From NCBI RefSeq assembly GCF_022898935.1, contig NZ_JALIRP010000008.1, positions 186,001-250,000 on the forward strand: 64,000 nt of DNA, written 5' to 3'. The stretch is from Paenibacillus mangrovi (lineage in GTDB: Bacteria; Bacillota; Bacilli; Paenibacillales; Paenibacillaceae). Positions 7,281 to 15,198 of the stretch are shown in pieces. Numbering within the stretch: the first letter of the stretch is position 1; each line of letters begins with the position of its first letter. The position numbers and the translations under genes were made by a program. The notes beneath the pieces are model-generated. The model saw nothing but the letters and a program-made list of their open reading frames with translations, made no database searches and was not told the DNA's origin.

Positions 7281-7400
7281 GACCCTATAAGCAGCTCACT
7301 ACACCCCAGAATTCTGCAGAGGTATTCGTTTCTAACTGAGGATTTTTTTTGCTATAGCGAACCATTAAAAGCCGATGTACAGAAAGGACAGAAGGATTCT

Positions 7401-8465
7401 ATGAGAAAATTTGTCATTCTAGGTGGGGGCTATGGCGGTCTTGCCATGATTCAAGGTCTGATCAGCAGCAACCACCTGCCGCATGATATTGAACTGGTGC
7501 TGGTAGACCGGATGCCATTCCAGGGTATTAAAACGGAGTACTATGCGCTTGCGGCAGGAACGGCTACGGATTTTGATCTGCGGATCCAGTTTCCGAACCA
7601 TAACCAGCTGACCAAACGGTATGGTGAAGTGACTTCCATTGATCTGGAGAACAAGCTGGTCCATATGGAGCAGGACGAACCGATCAAATATGATTATCTT
7701 GTCATTGCCCTCGGATGTACGGACCGCTACCACGGCATTCCAGGCGCCGAGCAATTCACGAACAGCATTCAGACATTTTCCGGTACAAGAAAGACATACC
7801 AGCGCTTGAACGATATTAAGCCATATGGCCAGGTTCATATTATCGGCGGAGGCCTGAGCGGCGTGGAAACGGCAGCAGAGCTTCGCGAAAGCCGACCAGA
7901 CCTGAATATCACCATCTTGGATCGCGGCAGCCGCGTGCTGTCGGCCTTCCCTTCGCCAGTTTCCGCCTATGTCGAGCAGTGGTTCCGGGATCATGACGTC
8001 ATGACAAGATCGCATATCTCTGTTTCCCGTGTCGAGGAAGGCATTGTCTACAATGGGGACGAGCCGATTCAAACGGATGTAACGGTATGGACAGGCGGCA
8101 TTCAGCCTGTCAAAGTTGTTCAGGACCTGAACGTGCCAAAAGACCCCGGCGGAAGAATTCTGCTGAATTCGTATTCGCAAATTCCAGATTATCCTGAGGT
8201 CTATGTTGTGGGTGACTGCGCCAGCATTCCATTCGCTCCAAGCGCGCAAGCGGCAGGAGCCCAGGCTGAGCAGGTTGCGGAAGTATTACATGCGCTCTGG
8301 CGCGGTGATACTCCGAAGCTTCATAAAATCCGCCTGAAAGGTACACTCGGCTCACTCGGCAGCAAAGCCGGCTTCGGGCTGATGGGGAAAACCTCCGTAA
8401 AAGGAAGAGTACCCCGTCTCTTGAAGAGCGGAGTACTCTGGTTGTCCAGACGCCATTTCGGCTAA
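7401..8465 (+). CDS. yutJ: NDH-2-like NAD(P)/FAD oxidoreductase (YutJ family)
   Basis: A 354-aa pyridine nucleotide-disulfide family flavoprotein related to NADH dehydrogenase II. It has the FAD motif at the N-terminus (VILGGGYGGLAM, residues 4-15), an NAD motif (HIIGGGLSGVETAAEL, about 149-164), the WTGGIQ segment and the second FAD contact VYVVGDCAS. The AQ-type quinone box of authentic NDH-2 is replaced by SAQAAGAQAEQ. The shorter length and diverged C-terminus mean its electron acceptor is uncertain. The genomic pairing with yuzB and yutI copies the B. subtilis order. The gene overlaps the stop of convergent yuzB by 4 bp. Confidence 0.88.
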   Translation: MRKFVILGGGYGGLAMIQGLISSNHLPHDIELVLVDRMPFQGIKTEYYALAAGTATDFDLRIQFPNHNQLTKRYGEVTSIDLENKLVHMEQDEPIKYDYLVIALGCTDRYHGIPGAEQFTNSIQTFSGTRKTYQRLNDIKPYGQVHIIGGGLSGVETAAELRESRPDLNITILDRGSRVLSAFPSPVSAYVEQWFRDHDVMTRSHISVSRVEEGIVYNGDEPIQTDVTVWTGGIQPVKVVQDLNVPKDPGGRILLNSYSQIPDYPEVYVVGDCASIPFAPSAQAAGAQAEQVAEVLHALWRGDTPKLHKIRLKGTLGSLGSKAGFGLMGKTSVKGRVPRLLKSGVLWLSRRHFG

Positions 8466-8716
8466 TCCAGCTCGAGGCTGTCCCAAGCCTCGAGTTCTTT
8501 TATTTTAGCCATAATGGCTTCATACAGCTCGTCCGCGCTGTCGGCATCGATAATCTCGCCGTTCACCATGGCGAACGGCATCATCGCGCATTGGCCGCAG
8601 TTGCTTAAACAGCCGTATTCTATAACATCATAATCCGGATTCTCTTCCAGATTGTCCATGACTTCATCGGTTCCGAAATGCATGTTGTTCGTGCAAAATT
8701 CGATGATGGGTCTCAC
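8462..8716 (-). CDS. yuzB: YuzB family, thioredoxin-like [2Fe-2S] ferredoxin-type protein
   Basis: An 84-aa DUF1450/UPF0349 protein. Four cysteines, Cys8, Cys36, Cys40 and Cys43 (CTNN...CLSNCGQC), are arranged like the cluster ligands of thioredoxin-fold ferredoxins; cluster binding is inference. It is convergent with yutJ with a 4-bp overlap and lies next to the NifU-type gene, a neighbourhood conserved with B. subtilis. The ATG is preceded by AGGTGATTACAAG, a moderate ribosome binding site. Confidence 0.88.
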   Translation of the reverse strand: MRPIIEFCTNNMHFGTDEVMDNLEENPDYDVIEYGCLSNCGQCAMMPFAMVNGEIIDADSADELYEAIMAKIKELEAWDSLELD

Positions 8717-8853
8717 TTGTAATCACCTGCTTCATATATGAATTCATGAAATGAAGGACTAACCTTAGTTTAGCGGTGGTTGCATATAATATCAATGTTT
8801 ACAGCGTTTCTTTCTGAGTAGATATAGCCATTTTATTTTATCTCTGATTGTAA

Positions 8854-8859
8854 TATAAT
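8854..8859 (+). promoter_or_regulatory. Putative -10 element of yutI
   Basis: Perfect TATAAT in an AT-rich stretch 29 nt upstream of the yutI ATG; the -35 at 17 bp (TTTTAT) is poor. A GTAAT...ATTAC inverted repeat overlaps it. Confidence 0.35.
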
Positions 8860-8887
8860 AATCATTACAGGAAAGGAGTTGAAACTA

Positions 8888-9133
8888 ATGAGCGAAAACG
8901 CACAAAGCACCATGTATGATGAGGTAGCAGAAGTGCTGGATAAGCTTCGTCCGTTCCTTCAGCGCGATGGCGGTGACGTGGAACTGGTTGACGTGGAAGA
9001 CGGCATCGTGAAATTGAGATTGATGGGTGCCTGCGGCAGCTGCCCAAGCTCCACTATTACACTGAAAGCCGGGATTGAACGCGCCCTCGTTGAGGAAGTT
9101 GAAGGCATCAACGAAGTTGTCCAAGTATTCTAA
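8888..9133 (+). CDS. yutI: NifU-like Fe-S scaffold (NfuA C-terminal domain type, YutI)
   Basis: An 81-aa NifU C-terminal-type domain that assembles or carries a [4Fe-4S] cluster between subunits. The CxxC motif is Cys49-Cys52 (GACGSCPSS), preceded by the RDGGDVELVDVEDG segment typical of the family. ATG 8888 is chosen over in-frame TTG 8879 because AAGGAG ends 9 nt before it. It has its own terminator. Confidence 0.93.
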   Translation: MSENAQSTMYDEVAEVLDKLRPFLQRDGGDVELVDVEDGIVKLRLMGACGSCPSSTITLKAGIERALVEEVEGINEVVQVF

Positions 9134-9167
9134 TCCCATTCAATAACCCGCAAGTACACAAGAGTCA

Positions 9168-9205
9168 AGAGTCCTGCACTTCCTTAGGAAGGCAGGACTC
9201 TTTTT
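9168..9205 (+). terminator. Terminator of yutI
   Basis: AGAGTCCTGC (9168-9177) pairs perfectly with GCAGGACTCT (9192-9201), with inner pairing ACTTCC/GGAAG, followed by five Ts. It may also stop the convergent SDR gene. Confidence 0.88.
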
Positions 9206-9212
9206 GTGCTTG

Positions 9213-9998
9213 TTATGATGAGGAGCCCGATGGTTCAATCCACGGACGGATAGGATCCAGCCCGCCGGATATATCCATGATGTTCCCCGTAATAAAATCC
9301 GATTCATAATGGCATAAGTAACGGATTACGCGCGCGATATCCTCTCCGCTTCCCGGTCTGCCCCGGGGCGTCTCGCCGTCCGTCAGACCCGAAACCTCCG
9401 CAATGTACTTCTCTTTGTTGTCCCCGCGGATATCTCCTGGGCAGACCATGTTTACGGTGATTCCGAAAGGGGCCTCTTCTACTGCCAGCGTTTTCGTAAA
9501 GGACACGAGCCCTGTTTTGGCAGCCGCATACACGGCACGGTGCGGCCAGGCTCTAGCTTCCGCAGCATGACCATATCCGAAATGGATGATCCGTCCCCAT
9601 TTTTTAAGGCGCATGGCCGGCAGCACCAGATGATCCAGCAGCATCGTCCCCACCAGATTTCCCTGAATCAGCGACAGAATTTCTTCCTTGGTATACTCGG
9701 AGAACAGCCTCCGTTCCCGGATAAAAGGGCCTGCGTTATTCACAACGATGTCCGCACTTCCAAGCCTGGACTCCACCTGGCGCACAAGCTCCTCAATCTG
9801 GGATGCGTCGGAGATATCCGCCTGAACCGCAATACAGCGGACCCCAAGCTCTTCAATTCTTTGCCTCAGCTCCTCTGCTTCCGCCTTGCTGTGCACATAA
9901 TTGAGCGCAATGTCACAGCCCTGCTCCGCCAAGGTAAGCGCCGTCATTTTCCCAAGGCCCTTAGCACTTCCCGTAATGAGGGCAATTTTGTCCTTCAA
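9213..9998 (-). CDS. SDR-family oxidoreductase with altered catalytic serine
   Basis: A 261-aa classical short-chain dehydrogenase/reductase. The NAD(P) motif is TGSAKGLG (residues 8-15) and the structural motif is VNNAG. The catalytic YxxxK is present as YAAAK, but the Ser expected about 13 residues before the Tyr is not visible (the region reads HFGYGHAAEA). That is unusual for an active enzyme. TTG 9998 is chosen because AGGAGG lies 7 nt upstream; the longer in-frame ATG has no such site. Monocistronic. The substrate is unknown; FabG-like names would be over-interpretation. Confidence 0.8.
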   Translation of the reverse strand: MKDKIALITGSAKGLGKMTALTLAEQGCDIALNYVHSKAEAEELRQRIEELGVRCIAVQADISDASQIEELVRQVESRLGSADIVVNNAGPFIRERRLFSEYTKEEILSLIQGNLVGTMLLDHLVLPAMRLKKWGRIIHFGYGHAAEARAWPHRAVYAAAKTGLVSFTKTLAVEEAPFGITVNMVCPGDIRGDNKEKYIAEVSGLTDGETPRGRPGSGEDIARVIRYLCHYESDFITGNIMDISGGLDPIRPWIEPSGSSS

Positions 9999-10152
9999 TG
10001 CATATCCTCCTTTTTCGGAACTCCAAACCATTATATATACCGTGTTTAATTCATTATTATGTAATCCCATTTCATCTAGTATAAAAGATTTGGCGGGGCC
10101 TCACAACTTGCATAAGCATTTACCTTAGGAACATTGCCATGAGCTGCAAAAC

Positions 10153-10193
10153 AAAAAACTCCGCGAGGCCAAATGACCTCAGCAGAGTTTTTT
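10153..10193. terminator. Terminator downstream of metQ
   Basis: AAAAAACTC(C)GC...GAGG...CCTC...GC(A)GAGTTTTTT forms a long hairpin with A and T tracts on both sides. On the minus strand it ends the metNIQ transcript. Confidence 0.85.
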
Positions 10194-10206
10194 ATAAACA
10201 GGACTA

Positions 10207-11031
10207 TTAGAACGCCGGAATGATAGCCCCTTTGTAATTATCCTCGATGAATTTTTTCACGTCGTCGGAAGTCAGAGCCGCGGCCAGCTTTTTCATAGCG
10301 TCGGAATCCTTGTTATCCGGTCGGGCTACCAGGATGTTAGCATAAGGGTTATCCTTGTCTTCCATGAACAGCGCATCCTTCACCGGATCAATGCCAGCGT
10401 CGAGTGCATAGTTCGTATTGATGACAGCCAAATCGAATTCAGACAATTGGCGTGGGAGCATAGCGGCATCTAATTCTTTGATTTGGATGTTTTTAGGGTT
10501 TTCTACGATGTCTTTTACTGTGGCTTGGATCATATTGTCGTCTTTCAGCTTGATCAGACCGTTTTTCTCCAGCAGAGCCAAAGCGCGTCCACCATTAGTT
10601 TTATCGTTAGGAATACCTACAACCGCGCCATCCGGAAGCTCATCAATGGATTTATGCTTTTTGGAATAAGCGCCAAGCGGTTCAACATGTACGGCTACTA
10701 CCGGTACCAGGTCCATTTTGCGAGTGCTGTTTTCATCGTCAAGGTAAGGCTTGTGCTGGAAAAAGTTTGCATCCAGCTGTTTTTGGAAGGTCTGTACATT
10801 AGGCTGCACATAGTCAGAGAACTCCTTGATCTCAAGCTTAACGCCTTCTTTTTCAAGTGTAGGCTGGATATGCTTCAGAATCTCCGCATGTGGTACAGCC
10901 GTTGCTCCCACTGTAATGGTTTCCATGTCTTTTCCACCTGCAGCCGACTTATCCTCCGCATTTTTACTGCCGCAACCAGCGAGTGCCACTACCAGCAGCA
11001 GACTGAGCAAAGCAAACAATCCTTTTTTCAT
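10207..11031 (-). CDS. metQ: Methionine ABC transporter substrate-binding lipoprotein MetQ
   Basis: A 274-aa extracytoplasmic methionine-binding lipoprotein of the MetNIQ importer. The signal peptide ends in the lipobox LAGC, giving lipidated Cys20. NlpA-family sequence follows (TITVGATAVPHAEIL, PNVQTFQKQLDANFFQHKPYL, VGIPNDKTNGGRAL). It is the last gene of metN-metI-metQ, separated from metI by a 144-nt gap with a long inverted repeat. The upstream SAM riboswitch fits a methionine uptake role. Confidence 0.95.
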   Translation of the reverse strand: MKKGLFALLSLLLVVALAGCGSKNAEDKSAAGGKDMETITVGATAVPHAEILKHIQPTLEKEGVKLEIKEFSDYVQPNVQTFQKQLDANFFQHKPYLDDENSTRKMDLVPVVAVHVEPLGAYSKKHKSIDELPDGAVVGIPNDKTNGGRALALLEKNGLIKLKDDNMIQATVKDIVENPKNIQIKELDAAMLPRQLSEFDLAVINTNYALDAGIDPVKDALFMEDKDNPYANILVARPDNKDSDAMKKLAAALTSDDVKKFIEDNYKGAIIPAF

Positions 11032-11076
11032 CGTTAAATCCCCCTTAAGTTTATCGATTTAATAAGATTTATTCTT

Positions 11077-11135
11077 GGAAGGTTTCATGCATGTACGTTT
11101 TTCTTGGCTGAAAACCATCCATGCAGAGACCTTCC
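11077..11135 (-). repeat. Inverted repeat between metI and metQ
   Basis: GGAAGGT-TTC (from 11077) and GAGACCTTCC (ends 11135) pair, with an inner GCATG/CATGC. There is no T tract in the direction of transcription, so it is more likely an RNA-stability or processing hairpin raising metQ relative to metNI than a terminator. That role is inferred from other binding-protein operons. Confidence 0.45.
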
Positions 11136-11175
11136 TATAACATATCCGAAGTTCGGATAGCATTACCCTGATAAG

Positions 11176-11844
11176 TTATTTGCGTGTAAAATGCTTCACT
11201 AGCCGGTCTCCGGCCATTTGCAGCAGCTGAACCAGAATGATCATAAACAATACGGAGATAATCATAACTTCCTTCTGGTAACGATAGTATCCGTAACGGA
11301 TCGCCAGGTCACCGAGACCGCCTCCGCCAACCATACCGGACATCGCTGTGTAGGATACCAGTGTGACCACGGTAATCGTAGCGCCTGCGAGCAGGCCTGG
11401 TCTTGCTTCTGGAAGCAGCACCTTCAAGATGATCTGCCACGTGGAAGCTCCCATCGACTGCGCCGCCTCCAGCACGCCACGGTCCACCTCGCGCAGCGAG
11501 GTTTCTACCAGCCTTGCAAAAAACGGTGCGGCTCCAATCACCAGCGGCGGAATCGTTCCAAGCACCCCGTAAGATACCCCGACGATCGCTATCGTAAACG
11601 GAATCAGCGCCACGATCAGAATGATAAACGGCACCGAACGCAAAATGTTCACGATCACCGACAATACGCTATACACCGTGCGTACCCAAGCATTTGAAGA
11701 GCGAGAAGTCTGGTACAGCAGTACACCGAGCGGCAGGCCCAGGATAAACGTGAAGACTGACGAAGCGGCGAGCATTTTGAGTGTGTCCAGACTGGCTACG
11801 CTAATTTCATTCCAATCCAGCTGTGAAAAATCCAGTCCCCACAT
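11176..11844 (-). CDS. metI: Methionine ABC transporter permease MetI
   Basis: A 222-aa inner membrane permease of the MetI/MetP type with about five transmembrane segments. The ABC-coupling EAA loop reads EAAQSMGASTWQIILKVLLPEA (about residues 126-147). The N-terminus is soluble (MWGLDFSQLDWNEI). The ATG overlaps the stop codon of metN (11844 shared), so translation is coupled. Confidence 0.95.
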   Translation of the reverse strand: MWGLDFSQLDWNEISVASLDTLKMLAASSVFTFILGLPLGVLLYQTSRSSNAWVRTVYSVLSVIVNILRSVPFIILIVALIPFTIAIVGVSYGVLGTIPPLVIGAAPFFARLVETSLREVDRGVLEAAQSMGASTWQIILKVLLPEARPGLLAGATITVVTLVSYTAMSGMVGGGGLGDLAIRYGYYRYQKEVMIISVLFMIILVQLLQMAGDRLVKHFTRK

Positions 11845-12854
11845 CAGTCAAGCACCTCCACATCTAAGCCTTCCGCCTTCACTTTCTGGATCGTTTTCTC
11901 CATTTGGCCGGCGTCCCCTTCCAGACGGATAATCAGCTGGCCGTAAGGAATATCTTTGATTTTGGAGATCGTTCCTTGCAAAATCGCGAAATCCACACCG
12001 GTTTCTCTAGCTGTTCTGGACAGGATTGAATCATATGTCTTCTCACCCAGAAAGGTCAGCTTGCACAGACGGGATGAGCCGTCATGCGGCGCCTGCAGTG
12101 CCAGCTGTGCGGATTCTCCGGCTTGACCGAGAATAAACTCACGTGTAACCGGATGCTGCGGCTTCAGGAATACCTCCGTAACCGCTCCTTCTTCCACGAT
12201 TCCTCCCTGATGAATGACTGCCACCCGGTCGCAAATACTCTGGATGACCTGCATTTCATGCGTAATCAGAACGATCGTCAGATGGAACTTCCGGTTAATA
12301 TCCAGCAGCAGCTTAAGAATTGAATCCGTGGTTTGCGGATCCAGCGCCGAGGTAGCTTCGTCGCAGAGCAGCACCTGTGGATCACTCGCCAGCGCGCGGG
12401 CAATGCCTACTCTCTGCTTCTGACCGCCGGACAGCTGGGCCGGATATTTGTCGCGATGCGCTTCCAGTCCGACCAGCTGCAGCAATTCATTCACCTTAGC
12501 CGCAATCTGCGTCTTGTCTACATGAGCGAGCCGCAGCGGAAAAGCAATATTATCGTAAACGGACGCCGAGCTCAGCAGATTGAAATGCTGAAAGATCATG
12601 CCAATCTTTCTGCGCTGGTTCTGTAGCTGCTGCTTGTTCAGCTTCGTCAAATCCACTCCATCCACCCAAACCTCACCGGAAGTCGGCCGTTCAAGCAAAT
12701 TCATGCATCGGATCAAGGTACTCTTCCCGGCACCGGAATGACCGATGACACCAAAAATCTCTCCCTTTTGAACGGTCAGATCAAGGCGGGATAAAGCTTC
12801 AGTTGTTTGTAAGCCCTTGCCGTATTTCTTAGTAACTTGTTTCAATTCTATCAA
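11844..12854 (-). CDS. metN: Methionine ABC transporter ATPase MetN
   Basis: A 336-aa ATPase of the methionine importer. Walker A is GHSGAGKST (about 38-46), the signature is LSGGQKQRVGIARAL, Walker B is VLLCDEATSALD and the switch His is in LITHE. The C-terminal NIL/ACT-like domain (about 260-336, CKLTFLGEKTYDSIL...) is the site of methionine feedback inhibition in MetN. It starts at TTG 12854, with GGAG about 9-10 nt upstream. First gene of the operon, downstream of a SAM-I riboswitch and a strong promoter. Confidence 0.95.
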   Translation of the reverse strand: MIELKQVTKKYGKGLQTTEALSRLDLTVQKGEIFGVIGHSGAGKSTLIRCMNLLERPTSGEVWVDGVDLTKLNKQQLQNQRRKIGMIFQHFNLLSSASVYDNIAFPLRLAHVDKTQIAAKVNELLQLVGLEAHRDKYPAQLSGGQKQRVGIARALASDPQVLLCDEATSALDPQTTDSILKLLLDINRKFHLTIVLITHEMQVIQSICDRVAVIHQGGIVEEGAVTEVFLKPQHPVTREFILGQAGESAQLALQAPHDGSSRLCKLTFLGEKTYDSILSRTARETGVDFAILQGTISKIKDIPYGQLIIRLEGDAGQMEKTIQKVKAEGLDVEVLD

Positions 12855-12939
12855 TCCGAAGCTCTCCTTCCCTGAAGTCTATGAAATGTGTCTCGCACCC
12901 GCATCTATCATTTCCAAACATCTTTAGACGAAAATAGAC

Positions 12940-13134
12940 AAAATAAAAGCCCTTCTTGACGGAATCAAAAAGGGCTCTTCTTATCGAAGTCGCTTCCTTT
13001 CTCATCTGCCAAGCCGCAGGAACACCTGCGGTTGTAGGAATTAGCACCATGACATTTCAGAATTGGCTTTCGCCGCATCTCAAATCGGTTGCCGGGCTTC
13101 ATCGGGCCTGTCCCTCCGCCTCTCTCGATAAGAA
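12940..13134 (-). ncRNA. SAM-I (S-box) riboswitch with terminator
   Basis: On the minus strand the aptamer starts at CTTATCGAGAG (about 13134) and contains the hallmark core GGCGGAGGGAC then GGCCCGATGAAGCCCGGCAACC. A central variable hairpin CCGCAGGTG...CTGCGG follows, and it closes with CTTCGATAAGAAG (about 12978-12990). An expression-platform terminator follows: AGCCCTT...AAGGGCT plus T tract at about 12940-12978. SAM binding would terminate transcription ahead of metNIQ. The 377-bp gap 12855-13231 is fully explained by this element, its promoter and the metN ribosome binding site. Confidence 0.95.
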
Positions 13135-13173
13135 AAAAATGTATGCAATTAATAGTTGATTTTCACGCTTTTC

Positions 13174-13202
13174 AGTATAATAAGTTTTTTATTCTTTGTC
13201 AA
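13174..13202 (-). promoter_or_regulatory. Promoter of metNIQ
   Basis: On the minus strand, a perfect TTGACA (13197-13202), 17-bp spacer and TATACT (13174-13179). Transcription would start about 30 nt before the riboswitch aptamer. Confidence 0.88.
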
Positions 13203-13231
13203 AAGGAAAATTGTTGAACAACTTTAAACCT

Positions 13232-13942
13232 TCATCCCATTTTGGCCCACATCTCATTTGCGTATAGGAACACGGCAATCAAAGATTTGCACACCATATC
13301 GAGACCCTGCTTCAAATCATCGAGGGATTTGTCCAGATCCTCCAGCTCGATCTTGCCATTCAGACCTTGATGCCGCTGCCACAGATCATCCTGCATTTCT
13401 GCATTCATATAATGGATCTCCGTGTTCCGCCGCTTGCGCAGCACGTTCAAGGGCCCTTGGTAATCATTTTTGATTCCGGTCAACTCTCTAGCAAGCTTGT
13501 CATATTGCTTCAGATTATGAAGCTCCCGCAGCGCCGTGAAGTAGGAATAATGGACTTTTACTTTTGACGTTTGCAAATCAAACAGGTTATCCAGTACGGT
13601 GCCGAGTTTATCCAGTATCGAAAAGACGCGAATAAAGCCGTTTTTATAAAAATAGATGTAACGGGCATATTCGCTTTGTTCCTGAATGTTCATATCATCA
13701 ACATATCCCGCTTTGACCGACTTTCGGAAAAAGCAAGCCGCATACCAGCTTTGTTCAAGTTCATCGAGTGAAGAGACCAAGCCGCGGGTCCAAATCTCCA
13801 GCTTGCGAAAATCATGGCTGGGATCATTGTCCTTCTCGATTTTCCTATGCAGCAGATGGATCGTTTGAAACATCGTTTCCATCGCTTCCTGAAGCAGCCC
13901 GCTATTTTGACGAGGCATTTCTCCTAGCAGTGTTCGCAGCAT
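13232..13942 (-). CDS. HEPN-domain protein, Cthe_2314-like
   Basis: A 236-aa all-helical cytoplasmic protein resembling the Cthe_2314 family of HEPN proteins. The Rx4-6H motif expected of HEPN domains is seen as RKRRNTEIHY (about residues 166-175; Arg-x4-His), which in other HEPN families forms an RNase site. No nucleotidyltransferase (MNT) partner or antitoxin lies next to it, so a toxin role is not supported by context. GGAGAG lies 7 nt before ATG 13942. The stop lies just upstream of the metN promoter region. Confidence 0.65.
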   Translation of the reverse strand: MLRTLLGEMPRQNSGLLQEAMETMFQTIHLLHRKIEKDNDPSHDFRKLEIWTRGLVSSLDELEQSWYAACFFRKSVKAGYVDDMNIQEQSEYARYIYFYKNGFIRVFSILDKLGTVLDNLFDLQTSKVKVHYSYFTALRELHNLKQYDKLARELTGIKNDYQGPLNVLRKRRNTEIHYMNAEMQDDLWQRHQGLNGKIELEDLDKSLDDLKQGLDMVCKSLIAVFLYANEMWAKMG

Positions 13943-13987
13943 CGGTATTCTCTCCTTGTATCGTATTCCTGAAGTACGACATTTACA

Positions 13988-14020
13988 AACAAAGCCCCCG
14001 AAATGACTTCGCGGACTTTG
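13988..14020 (-). terminator. Terminator of ctaA
   Basis: On the minus strand, CAAAGTCCGCG pairs imperfectly with CGGGGGCTTTG around an AAGTCATTT loop, followed by TTTG. Located 16 nt after the ctaA stop. Confidence 0.6.
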
Positions 14021-14035
14021 CCCTGTGATGAGATT

Positions 14036-14998
14036 TTAGTTTCCAATGTTCGATGCGGTTCTTGATTGCTCTACAGGCTTTTTTGCGAGCTGCCATACTC
14101 TGACGCTCAAATAACAGAGCACTCCGAAAAGCGAAGAAATCAGCAGGTTATGAAACAGAGCGGCAAAAATGTATACTTCCGGTTTGTTCAGTGTATATAC
14201 AATGCCCGCACCACTGAATACCTGCATCAGGCACAGAATCACTGCAGCGATGCCAAGGCCCCAGATCTCGCGGTAGCCTTTATGCAGCTTGTACGAATAG
14301 TACGCCATCACAACCACTGCGATAAACAGAAGCAGAGCGGCTAGACGGTGGAAGAAAGCGATGGCTACGCTGCCTGTAAGTTCCGGAATCAGTTTACCGT
14401 TGCACAGTGGCCAGCCCGAACAGCCCCCCGCCGAGCTAGTATGGCTCACGTAAGCCCCGATATACACCACAATGTACGAATAAATGGTGACGATCCAGAC
14501 GAAATTTCGGAAAGCAAGGCTGACCTGAGGATGATTCACTCTCGGAGCGGAGCTTTGCTCCATGTCCATTTTTCGGGCGCCTAGAGCCAGCATCAGGGAG
14601 CTCGCAAATGCAATCAAGGAGAATCCAAAGTGAAGCGCAAGCACTGCCGAGGACTGGTCGTATATAACCGCAAGCGCCCCCATCAAGGCTTGTACGATGA
14701 CAAAAATCAGCGTCAGCCACGAATACATGCGCAAGTCCTTACGGTTTTTGGCGAACAGCCAAAAGGCCACGACAACAGCAACCGATGTAAGCCCTGCCAT
14801 ACCGCTGACTAAGCGGTGGGAATATTCAATTAACGAAGCAATGGTATGAGCGGGAACGAACCGCCCTTGGCACAAAGGCCACTCATGGCCGCAGCCCAAA
14901 CCCGAATCGGTCTTGGTTACGATCGTCCCGCCGAAAGTCGCGAAAAACATAACGACAAAGGTAAGGTAGCTGAGCCATTTCAATTGTTTAGTATTCAA
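14036..14998 (-). CDS. ctaA: Heme A synthase CtaA
   Basis: A 320-aa polytopic membrane enzyme (COX15/CtaA) that oxidises the heme o methyl group to the formyl of heme a for aa3-type cytochrome oxidase. Eight hydrophobic segments are evident. Conserved heme-ligand histidines lie in EYSHRLVSG, LALHFGFS, YVSHTSS-adjacent and FFHRLAA contexts. The extracellular cysteine pairs (GCGHEWPLCQG and GGCSGWPLCNG) are characteristic of the Gram-positive class. TTG 14998 follows AGGTGAG by 5 nt. No ctaB or oxidase genes are in view, so it is a stand-alone locus here. Confidence 0.93.
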   Translation of the reverse strand: MNTKQLKWLSYLTFVVMFFATFGGTIVTKTDSGLGCGHEWPLCQGRFVPAHTIASLIEYSHRLVSGMAGLTSVAVVVAFWLFAKNRKDLRMYSWLTLIFVIVQALMGALAVIYDQSSAVLALHFGFSLIAFASSLMLALGARKMDMEQSSAPRVNHPQVSLAFRNFVWIVTIYSYIVVYIGAYVSHTSSAGGCSGWPLCNGKLIPELTGSVAIAFFHRLAALLLFIAVVVMAYYSYKLHKGYREIWGLGIAAVILCLMQVFSGAGIVYTLNKPEVYIFAALFHNLLISSLFGVLCYLSVRVWQLAKKPVEQSRTASNIGN

Positions 14999-15025
14999 AT
15001 TTTCTCACCTGCAGCTCAAAATTAA

Positions 15026-15051
15026 AAACGCTCCACCTTTCTGAAGCGTTT
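15026..15051 (-). terminator. Hairpin upstream of ctaA
   Basis: AAACGCT (15026-15032) pairs with AGCGTTT (15045-15051); on the minus strand it is followed by TTTTTAATTTT. It ends 28 nt before the ctaA start codon, so it could be an attenuator of ctaA or a second terminator for the upstream thioredoxin-like gene. Confidence 0.55.
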
Positions 15052-15139
15052 CGTATATTTACCAATCCCATATATTATACCTGATAACGCACCAGGGAAT
15101 ATACCCACTTTTGTGACAAAATGCAAAGAAAACGCATTC

Positions 15140-15196
15140 TTTTTGCAAAAAAAGACAAAGACACCACTCTAACCCGGCTAGAGCGATGCCTCCTTT
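15140..15196 (-). terminator. Terminator of the thioredoxin-like gene
   Basis: On the minus strand GGCATCGCTCTA pairs with TAGAGTGGTGTC using several G-T wobbles, followed by a T-rich run. It begins right at the stop codon. Confidence 0.65.
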
Positions 15197-15198
15197 TC

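Noticed and set aside
7419..8249. 276-codon minus-strand frame opposite the yutJ-like gene
   Set aside because: The plus-strand frame has FAD and NAD motifs throughout; the antisense frame has none.
8847..8871. Fur or Zur box at the yutI promoter
   Set aside because: Only the outer GTAAT/ATTAC arms are symmetric; the match to GATAATNATTATC-type sites is poor.
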